Assembly (NCBI GenBank): GCA_028706835.1
Contig: JAQTVL010000326.1
Coordinates: 1-5,505, forward strand
DNA from: Phycisphaerae bacterium
GTDB taxonomy: Bacteria > Planctomycetota > Phycisphaerae > JAJVII01
DNA length: 5,505 nt
Direction of reading: 5' to 3'
Positions 1-5,505 of this stretch are shown here, piece after piece. How positions within the stretch are numbered: the stretch's first letter is position 1; each line of letters begins with the position of its first letter. The notes under the pieces were generated by a model. That model had not been told where the DNA came from. It did not search any database and worked only from the letters and a program-made list of their open reading frames with translations. A program made the position numbers and the translations under genes.

Positions 1-2426
1 TGGAAGGCGATCCGCACAGCGTGATCGAGGGCATGACCATCGGCGCGTTCGCCATCGGCGCCAGCCAGGGCTACGCCTACATCCGGGCCGAGTATCCGCT
101 CGCGGTCAAGCGGTTCGAGCACGCCCTGGTGCAGGCTCGCGAGTATGGCCTGCTCGGCAAGAACATCATGAACAGCGGGTTCGATTTCGACATCGAGATC
201 CGCATGGGCAGCGGCGCATTCGTCTGCGGCGAAGAGACCGCCCTGATGACCAGCATCGAGGGCAACCGCGGCGAGCCGAGGCCTCGGCCGCCCTTCCCCG
301 CCACCAAGGGGCTGTGGGGCAAGCCGAGCTGCCTGAACAACGTCGAGACGTTCGCCAACGTCGCCCCGATCATGCTCAAGGGCGCCGACTGGTTCGCATC
401 CTACGGCACGGAAAAGAGCAAGGGCACGAAGGTGTTCGCCCTGGCCGGCGCGGTCGTCAACACCGGCCTGGTCGAGGTTCCCATCGGCATCCCGCTCGGC
501 GAGATCATCTACGACATCGGCGGCGGCATCCCTGGCGGCAAGAAGTTCAAGGCCGCCCAGATGGGCGGGCCCAGCGGCGGCTGCATCCCAAAGCAGCACC
601 TCAACGTCCCGGTCGACTACCAGTCGCTGACGGAGCTCGGCGCGATCATGGGCTCCGGCGGCCTGATTGTCATGGACGAGGATTCCTGCATGGTCGACGT
701 GGCCCGCTTCTTCCTGGACTTCGTCCAGGACGAGAGCTGCGGCAAGTGCCCCCCCTGCCGCGTCGGCACCAAGCGCATGCTCGAAATTGTCACGCGAATC
801 TGCAACGGCCAGGGCGTCGAGGGCGACATCGAGCGGCTGATCGACCTGGGCAACAAGATCAAGGACACCGCGCTGTGCGGCCTGGGCCAGACAGCCCCCA
901 ACCCCGTGCTCTCGACGATCCGATATTTCCGCGACGAGTATGAGGCCCACATCCGCTACAAGCGATGCCCCGCCGGCGTCTGCCCGGCGCTGGTGAAGGC
1001 GCCGTGCTCCAACGCCTGCCCCGCCGGCGTGAACGTCCCCGGCTTCGTCTCGCTCGTCGGCGAGAAACGCTACGCCGAGGCTCTCCAGGCGCACCGCAAC
1101 CGCAACCCGTTCGCCAGCGTCTGCGCCCGCGTCTGTTTCCACACCTGCGAGGACAAGTGCCGGCGTGCCACGCTCGATGAGCCGGTCGCCGTCCGAGGCC
1201 TCAAGCGGTTCATGGCCGAGCAGGAAGTGACCGTGCAATTGCCCGAGGTGCTGGAGAACCCCGCCAACGCCACGCGAAAGATCGCCATCATCGGCGCCGG
1301 CCCTGCCGGCCTGAGCTGCGGCTACTTCCTCGCCCGCCTGGGCTACCAGCCCAAGGTGTTCGAGTCGGAACCGCGGCCGGGCGGAATGCTGGTGCAGGCG
1401 ATCCCAGCCTACCGCCTGCCACGCGAAGAGCTCGCCCGCGAGATTCGCATGATCGAGCGGCTGGGAGTGGTGATCGAAACCAACACGAAGCTCGGCCGGG
1501 ACTTCACGCTCCAAGGCCTGCGCGAGCAGGGCTACGAGGCGGTGTTTCTGGGCGTGGGCGCCCCGCGCGGGGCGCAGCTCGGCATCCCCGGCGAGGGCGT
1601 CGAGGGTGTCACCGAATCGCTCGCGTTCCTGCGCGAATTCAACATCCGAGGCACGGTCAAGGTCGGCAACGACGTGGCCGTCATCGGCGGCGGAAACTCC
1701 GCCATTGACGCCGCCCGCACCGCGATGCGGCTGGGCGCCAGAAGCGTCACGCTCCTGTATCGCCGCAGCCGGGCCGAGATGCCCGCCTACGCCGAGGAGA
1801 TCGAAGAGGCGTTGCGCGAAGGCGTTCGCCTCGAAGTGCTCACCACGCCGCTGGAAGCGCTCTACGAGAACGGCCGGGTCACTGGCGTCCGCTGTCAGCG
1901 GATGGCCCTGGGCGAGTTCGACCGCACCGGCCGCCGAAAGCCGATCGCCGGCGCGGACGGCGAACACGTCGTCAAGGCCGACCAGGTGATCGCCGGCATC
2001 GGCCAGGCCCTCGACGCCGAACAGATGCTCGGTGGCCTGGCAGTCAAGCTCGACCGGAGCGGATTCCTGACGGCCAACCCGGACACCGGCCAAACGTCCA
2101 CGCCGTGGATATTCGCCGGCGGCGATGCGGTGAACGGGCCGTCGTCGGTGGTTGAAGCCATCGCCGCGGGCGAACGGGCAGCCGTCGGCATCGACCAGTT
2201 CCTGTCCGGCGCGACCCACGCCTTCTGGCGCGAAGATCGGCCGATCGACACCTTCTTCGATCCGGACGCCGACCCGCAGCTCTACCCGCGGGCCAGCGTG
2301 CAGTTGCTCCCGGTGAAGAAGCGGAAAAACAACTTCCAGGAAGTGGAACTGCCATGGGCCGAGGCCATCGCACGCCGCGAGGCCAGGCGATGCCTCCGGT
2401 GCGACTATCGGTGCGAGGCGAAGTGA
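1..2426 (+). CDS. NuoF/HydB-type flavoprotein fused to a GltD/NfnB-like NAD(P)H oxidoreductase, 5' partial
   Basis: Probable electron-input/output subunit of a soluble hydrogenase complex. The frame is open to the left edge (first full codon at 3, beginning EGDPHSVIEGM, a conserved internal NuoF stretch), so the GTG at 21 is not the start; 807 residues are visible. Numbering from codon 3: the end of the FMN/NADH domain, with CGEETALMTSIEG near 75-87; an SLBB-like segment about 145-175; the NuoF 4Fe-4S site CGKCPPC (C246, C249, C252) plus C292; then, from about 322, CPAGVC and a GltD-type N-terminal Fe-S domain (C335, C339, C374, C378, C382, C386); an FAD Rossmann motif GAGPAG at 431-436; an NAD(P)H motif GGGNSA at 562-567 followed by YRRSR (586-590), whose arginines suggest NADPH; and a C-terminal CxxCxxxC (C797, C800, C804). 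The FMN glycine loop and any N-terminal 2Fe-2S domain lie off-window. The family identity of both halves is secure. The partner cofactors and the direction of electron flow are inferred. Confidence 0.93.
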   Translation, partial: EGDPHSVIEGMTIGAFAIGASQGYAYIRAEYPLAVKRFEHALVQAREYGLLGKNIMNSGFDFDIEIRMGSGAFVCGEETALMTSIEGNRGEPRPRPPFPATKGLWGKPSCLNNVETFANVAPIMLKGADWFASYGTEKSKGTKVFALAGAVVNTGLVEVPIGIPLGEIIYDIGGGIPGGKKFKAAQMGGPSGGCIPKQHLNVPVDYQSLTELGAIMGSGGLIVMDEDSCMVDVARFFLDFVQDESCGKCPPCRVGTKRMLEIVTRICNGQGVEGDIERLIDLGNKIKDTALCGLGQTAPNPVLSTIRYFRDEYEAHIRYKRCPAGVCPALVKAPCSNACPAGVNVPGFVSLVGEKRYAEALQAHRNRNPFASVCARVCFHTCEDKCRRATLDEPVAVRGLKRFMAEQEVTVQLPEVLENPANATRKIAIIGAGPAGLSCGYFLARLGYQPKVFESEPRPGGMLVQAIPAYRLPREELAREIRMIERLGVVIETNTKLGRDFTLQGLREQGYEAVFLGVGAPRGAQLGIPGEGVEGVTESLAFLREFNIRGTVKVGNDVAVIGGGNSAIDAARTAMRLGARSVTLLYRRSRAEMPAYAEEIEEALREGVRLEVLTTPLEALYENGRVTGVRCQRMALGEFDRTGRRKPIAGADGEHVVKADQVIAGIGQALDAEQMLGGLAVKLDRSGFLTANPDTGQTSTPWIFAGGDAVNGPSSVVEAIAAGERAAVGIDQFLSGATHAFWREDRPIDTFFDPDADPQLYPRASVQLLPVKKRKNNFQEVELPWAEAIARREARRCLRCDYRCEAK

Positions 2427-2438
2427 GGACGTATCAGC

Positions 2439-2457
2439 CCTCTCCCCCTGGGAGAGG
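2439..2457 (+). repeat. Perfect inverted repeat (hairpin) between the flavoprotein gene and hydA
   Basis: CCTCTCCC at 2439-2446 and GGGAGAGG at 2450-2457 are exact reverse complements separated by three bases (CCT). Two more pairs (A2436-T2460, G2437-C2459) extend the stem past one C-C mismatch. No run of T follows, so this is not a classical intrinsic terminator, and the next gene starts 26 bases downstream. It could stabilise or process the mRNA between the two cistrons. From memory, similar CCCTCTCCC...GGGAGAGGG palindromes occur as dispersed intergenic repeats in several high-GC genomes, so it may be a remnant of such an element. That identity is unverified. Confidence 0.7.
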
Positions 2458-2469
2458 CCTAACGCGATT

Positions 2470-2475
2470 AGGGAG
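2470..2475 (+). promoter_or_regulatory. Ribosome binding site of hydA
   Basis: AGGGAG lies 8 bases before the ATG at 2484. This normal purine-rich spacing supports that start, and the encoded N-terminus then aligns with the ferredoxin-like domain without excess residues. Confidence 0.75.
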
Positions 2476-2483
2476 TTTGTGCA

Positions 2484-4256
2484 ATGCCGACGATCACAAT
2501 CGACAGTCTCAACGTCACCGTCCCGGAAGGGACAACCATCCTCGAAGCGGCCCGAGAGGCGAATATCCGCATCCCCACGCTCTGCCACCTGAAGGATGTC
2601 CAGGCGATCGGCGCCTGCCGCGTGTGCCTAGTCGAGGTGACCGGCTCGCGCTCGCTGGTCGCAAGTTGCACCATGCCGGTGGCCGACAAGATGCAGATTC
2701 GCACGAGCAGCAAACGCGTCCGCGACGCCCGGCGCACGGTCGTCGAACTGCTGCTGAGCGAACACGACGGCGACTGCCAGACCTGCCACCGCAGCGACGA
2801 CTGCGACCTGCGGCAACTGGCCCGCGAACTCGGCGTGCAGGACGTGAAATACGCCGGCGGCCGGGCTCCGCGCGTCCGCGACGAGAGCACGCCGGCGCTC
2901 ATCCGCGAGACCGCCAAGTGCATTCTCTGCCGACGCTGCGTCACGGTGTGCAGCCAGATTCAGGGCGTAGCCGCGCTGTTCCCGCAGGGCCGCGGCTTTA
3001 AGACCACGGTCGGACCTGCCTTCACCAGCACGCTGAACGACGTCGTCTGCGTGCAGTGCGGCCAGTGCAGCGCGGTCTGCCCCGTCGGCGCGATCAGCGA
3101 GCGAGACCAGATCGCCGATGTCTGGGCCGCCCTGGACAACCCAGCCAAGCACGTTGTCGTCCAGACCGCCCCAGCCATCCGGGCGGCGTTGGGCGAATGC
3201 TTCGGCCTACCGGCTGGCACGCTTGTCACCGGCAAGATGGTGACGGCGCTCAAGCGGCTGGGCTTCGCCGCGGTGTTCGACACGAACTTCGCCGCCGACC
3301 TGACGATCATGGAGGAAGGCACGGAGTTGCTGACCCGGCTGAAGGCGGCATTGGTCGACAAGAGGCCGGTCGCACTACCCATGTTCACCAGTTGCTCGCC
3401 GGGGTGGATCAAGTTCATGGAGCACTACTACCCCGACATGCTCGCCAACCTGTCGACGTGCAAGAGCCCGCAGCAGATGTTCGGGGCGCTGGCCAAGACC
3501 TATTACGCCGCCAGGATCGGCAAGAAGCCCGAGGACATCTTCGTCGTTTCGGTCATGCCCTGCACCGCGAAAAAGTACGAATCGCAGCGGCCGGAGATGA
3601 ACTCCTCCGGCGTGCGGGACGTGGACGTCGTGTTGACAACCCGCGAACTTGGCCGGATGATCCTCCAGACCGGCATCGACTTCGTGTCGCTGCCGGACAC
3701 GCCAATGGACTCGCCGATGGGCGAATCCACGGGCGCCGCGGACATCTTCGCCAACACCGGCGGCGTGATGGAGGCTGCACTGCGAACGGCCTACGAGATC
3801 GTGACCGGCCGGGAGTTGCCCTTCGCCAACCTGCACGTCACCCCGGTCGAGGGGCTGGAGGGCATCAAGGAGGCCGCGATCACCATCGAGAACGCTACGC
3901 CCGACTGGGCGTTCCTCAACGGCGCGACGCTCAAGATCGCCGTCGCACACGGGCTGAGCAACGCCCGCACGCTGCTCGAGGAAATCCGCGCAGGCCGGGC
4001 CAGCTATCACTTCGTCGAGGTGATGACCTGCCCCGGCGGGTGCATCGGCGGCGGCGGGCAGCCCCGCATGACAACCAACGAGATTCGCAAGGCCCGCATC
4101 GGCGCGATCTATCGCGAGGACGAAGGCAAGCCGTTGCGGAAGAGCCACACGAATCCAGCGGTGCTGAAGCTATACGCCGAGTTCCTGGGCGCCCCGCTCG
4201 GCGAAAAGAGCCACCATCTGCTGCACACGCACTACACCGAGCGCGGCCGCGGGTGA
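2484..4256 (+). CDS. hydA: [FeFe]-hydrogenase catalytic subunit, HydA type (M3 architecture)
   Basis: Catalyses reversible 2H+ + 2e- = H2 in the cytoplasm; no signal peptide is visible. The 590 residues run in the order of clostridial-type enzymes: a plant-ferredoxin-like 2Fe-2S domain (C34, C45, C48, C62); a His-Cys 4Fe-4S site (H94, C98, C101, C107); two ferredoxin 4Fe-4S motifs (C146, C149, C152, C156 and C189, C192, C195, C199); and the H-cluster domain. L1 is TSCSPGW (302-308), L2 is MPCTAKKYE (358-366), and L3 runs from E512 through C516 and C520 to GGGGQP (522-527). The likely proton-path residues C304, E278, E281 and S324 are present, as are K363, M358 and M514 near the di-iron site. 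The C-terminus ends in the small-subunit-like HHLLHTHY. Oddity: Ser305 replaces the second Cys of the textbook TSCCPxW. There is no C-terminal 2Fe-2S extension like that of the Thermotoga enzyme. The gene is probably co-transcribed with the upstream flavoprotein. It could be group A2 or A3, which phylogeny would decide. Confidence 0.97.
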   Translation: MPTITIDSLNVTVPEGTTILEAAREANIRIPTLCHLKDVQAIGACRVCLVEVTGSRSLVASCTMPVADKMQIRTSSKRVRDARRTVVELLLSEHDGDCQTCHRSDDCDLRQLARELGVQDVKYAGGRAPRVRDESTPALIRETAKCILCRRCVTVCSQIQGVAALFPQGRGFKTTVGPAFTSTLNDVVCVQCGQCSAVCPVGAISERDQIADVWAALDNPAKHVVVQTAPAIRAALGECFGLPAGTLVTGKMVTALKRLGFAAVFDTNFAADLTIMEEGTELLTRLKAALVDKRPVALPMFTSCSPGWIKFMEHYYPDMLANLSTCKSPQQMFGALAKTYYAARIGKKPEDIFVVSVMPCTAKKYESQRPEMNSSGVRDVDVVLTTRELGRMILQTGIDFVSLPDTPMDSPMGESTGAADIFANTGGVMEAALRTAYEIVTGRELPFANLHVTPVEGLEGIKEAAITIENATPDWAFLNGATLKIAVAHGLSNARTLLEEIRAGRASYHFVEVMTCPGGCIGGGGQPRMTTNEIRKARIGAIYREDEGKPLRKSHTNPAVLKLYAEFLGAPLGEKSHHLLHTHYTERGRG

Positions 4257-4262
4257 GAGGAG
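4255..4262 (+). promoter_or_regulatory. Ribosome binding site of the response regulator, overlapping the hydA stop
   Basis: GAGAGGAG begins inside the hydA TGA (4254-4256) and ends two bases before the ATG at 4265. Pairing through GAGG (4257-4260) leaves four bases, which is short but workable. The overlap suggests translational coupling to hydA. An in-frame GTG at 4253 is an alternative start that would add four residues (VRGA). Confidence 0.55.
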
Positions 4263-4264
4263 CC

Positions 4265-4663
4265 ATGTCCGCTTCGCATACCATCCTGCTCGTCGATGAC
4301 GACGCCGATTTCGTGGACATGAATCGCCAGGTCCTCGAAACCGCCGGTTACGCCGTCGTCTGCGCCGCCACCACGCAGGACGCCCTGGCCCGCCTGGCGG
4401 CCGGGACGTGCGACCTGGTCGTCACCGACCTGATGATGGGGTCGCTGGATTCCGGCTTTTCGCTCGCAGCCGAGATTCGGCAGACCGCCCACCTCCGCCA
4501 CATCCCCGTGATCATGGCGACCTCAGTGTCCCGCCACGCGGGGCTGGATTTCCGCCCGCGAACGCAGGATGAACTGGCCAGAATGAACGTGGATGCCTAC
4601 TTCGACAAACCCGTCCGCCCGGACGCGCTGATCGCCAAGATTGAAGAATTGCTCAAGCGCTGA
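4265..4663 (+). CDS. Single-domain CheY-like response regulator
   Basis: A 132-residue receiver domain with no output domain. The acidic pocket is D11-D12-D13, the predicted phosphorylation site is D55 (VVTDLMMG), the switch Thr is T86 (IMATS), the aromatic position falls at Y112/F113, and the conserved Lys is K115 in DKPV. All the residues needed for phosphorylation are therefore present. The spacing from T86 to K115 (29 residues) is longer than in CheY (about 22), because of a segment around 89-108 rich in Arg, Asp and Glu. It starts 8 bases after hydA and shares the strand, so it is very likely in the same operon. It may relay a signal to a kinase or diguanylate enzyme elsewhere, or act by protein-protein contact. 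No histidine kinase is in the window, and its target cannot be told from the sequence. Confidence 0.9.
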   Translation: MSASHTILLVDDDADFVDMNRQVLETAGYAVVCAATTQDALARLAAGTCDLVVTDLMMGSLDSGFSLAAEIRQTAHLRHIPVIMATSVSRHAGLDFRPRTQDELARMNVDAYFDKPVRPDALIAKIEELLKR

Positions 4664-4671
4664 GGCGAGTC

Positions 4672-5505
4672 TTACGTCCCCGATGACGTCAACTTCGCAA
4701 GCAACTGTCGCAGCGTGTCCTCCGCCGCCGACGACAGGTCCAGCGTGCCCGCAGCCACCGCCCGGGCCAGGTCGCTTACTCGCGGGTCGGAGTCGGCGAT
4801 TTCCTGCAACCGCTGGCCGAGCAGCATTTCGGCCTCTTGCAGCAGTTCCGTGCGAACCTGGTGCCAGTCCGCGGCCGGGCGGTCGGCCAGCATGCCGTCC
4901 AACTGCTCCACCACCGCGGCCACGCCGTCGCCGGTCGACGCGACCGTCCGCAGGATCGGCGGGACGACCCGCCGCGGGCCGACGCGGGCCGGATCGCCGG
5001 AGCCGGGGTTCGGCTCCAGCGCATCGCGGAGTTCCTGCTCGATGCGATCCACGCCGGGGTGATCGGCCTTGTTGATCACGACCAGGTGCGCGACCTCGAT
5101 CAGCCCGGCCTTTTCCCACTGCACGCCGTCGCCCGTGCCGGGCATCACCATCAGCATGACCACGTCGGCCACACGCAGCACGGCCAACTCCGCCTGGCCC
5201 ACGCCGATCGTCTCGACCAGCACAACGTCGTAACCGAACCGTTCGAGCAGCCGGCTGATCCAGCGGACCGAAGCGGACAACCCGCCAGCAACGCCCCGGC
5301 TGGACAGCGACCGGATGAACACGTCGTCGTCGCCGGCGGCGGCCTCCGCCATCCGCAACCGGTCGCCGAGCAGCGCCCCGCCGGAGATCGGGCTCTGCGG
5401 ATCGACCGCGAGCACCGCGACGCGCTTGCCGCGGGCGCGGAAGCCGCTGATCAGCCGGCCGAGCAAAGTCGACTTGCCGACGCCCGGCGGCCCGGTAATG
5501 CCGAT
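4672..5505 (-). CDS. meaB: MeaB/ArgK-type GTPase (methylmalonyl-CoA mutase chaperone), 5' partial
   Basis: A G3E-family P-loop GTPase that loads or protects adenosylcobalamin-dependent acyl-CoA mutases, typically methylmalonyl-CoA mutase in propionate/succinate metabolism. The frame stays open to the right edge, so the TTG at 5466 is not the start; 277 residues are visible. Numbering from the edge: Walker A GPPGVGKST (5-13); DPQSPISGGALLGDR (35-49), the family's Mg/switch region; a switch II-like ETIGVGQAE (98-106); PGTGDGVQ; and the guanine-specificity motif NKAD (145-148). The remaining roughly 130 residues are a mostly helical tail of the kind used for dimerisation. Adding a usual N-terminal helical region of about 50 residues gives the family's normal length of about 320-330. 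The mutase gene is expected upstream of this gene, beyond the right edge. It is convergent with the hydrogenase operon and probably functionally unrelated. Service to another B12 mutase (isobutyryl- or ethylmalonyl-CoA type) is possible. Confidence 0.93.
   Translation of the reverse strand: MGITGPPGVGKSTLLGRLISGFRARGKRVAVLAVDPQSPISGGALLGDRLRMAEAAAGDDDVFIRSLSSRGVAGGLSASVRWISRLLERFGYDVVLVETIGVGQAELAVLRVADVVMLMVMPGTGDGVQWEKAGLIEVAHLVVINKADHPGVDRIEQELRDALEPNPGSGDPARVGPRRVVPPILRTVASTGDGVAAVVEQLDGMLADRPAADWHQVRTELLQEAEMLLGQRLQEIADSDPRVSDLARAVAAGTLDLSSAAEDTLRQLLAKLTSSGT

Noticed and set aside
1..20. A promoter or true gene start at the left edge (GTG at 21)
   Set aside because: The upstream codons continue a conserved NuoF sequence in frame, so the gene begins outside the window.
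963..1020. The NuoF-GltD fusion being two separate genes with an internal start
   Set aside because: There is no stop codon between the modules, and conserved residues run in one frame on both sides (CPAGVC, then PCSNACPAG). There is also no clear ribosome site before the internal GTG at 993. A true fusion is the simplest reading.
3375..4148. A 257-residue open frame antisense to hydA
   Set aside because: It is antisense to the H-cluster domain, has low-complexity composition typical of high-GC shadow frames, and shows no domain motif.
3056..4264. A long + strand frame overlapping hydA and continuous with the response regulator
   Set aside because: It lies out of frame over the conserved hydA motifs, and its translation there is Arg/Pro-rich with no recognisable family. 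Only the part from the ATG at 4265 encodes a real protein.
4674..4689. Short inverted repeat ACGTC...GACGT just inside the 3' end of meaB, as a terminator
   Set aside because: The stem is only 5 bp with a 6-base loop and no adjacent T-run, which is too weak to call.
4523..5119. A 198-residue - strand frame, plus + strand frames over 4641-5075
   Set aside because: They overlap the MeaB-like gene, whose P-loop and NKAD motifs are in the other frame. Their translations are Arg/Gly/Pro-rich shadows.

Overview
The window is high-GC bacterial DNA (roughly two-thirds G+C by eye) holding most of an oxygen-sensitive hydrogen-metabolism operon on the + strand and one convergent gene on the - strand. 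No single gene fixes the taxon. An anaerobic or facultatively anaerobic high-GC lineage (for example Planctomycetota or a deltaproteobacterial-type group) is an inference from gene content and base composition only.

Layout. From the left edge to 2426 runs a large open reading frame, cut at its 5' end, that joins a NuoF/HydB-type NADH-dehydrogenase flavoprotein to a complete GltD/NfnB-type NAD(P)H oxidoreductase (two 4Fe-4S clusters, FAD and NAD(P)H Rossmann domains). A 57-base gap with a perfect 8-bp hairpin and a clear ribosome binding site leads into a complete 590-residue [FeFe]-hydrogenase catalytic subunit (2484-4256). A short single-domain CheY-type response regulator (4265-4663) follows after 8 bases. 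Only 8 bases separate its stop from the stop of a convergent MeaB/ArgK-type GTPase gene (4672 to the right edge), which is cut at its 5' end.

How the genes work together. The first two genes look like two subunits of a multimeric soluble hydrogenase related to HydABC. The HydC/NuoE-type subunit is not visible and may lie upstream. The unusual element is the flavoprotein: where HydB normally carries a C-terminal ferredoxin-like domain, this protein carries an entire GltD-like module. The complex could therefore connect H2 with NAD(H), NADP(H) and possibly ferredoxin. That resembles the predicted 'glutamate synthase-linked' group A2 [FeFe] hydrogenases and, in its parts list, the Stn-type transhydrogenases. 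Both comparisons are from memory and were not searched. The response regulator probably belongs to the same transcript, but its partner kinase is not in view. The MeaB-like GTPase is a neighbour serving a B12-dependent acyl-CoA mutase and has no evident link to the hydrogenase. No hydE/F/G maturation genes, RNA genes, CRISPR arrays or mobile elements are visible.
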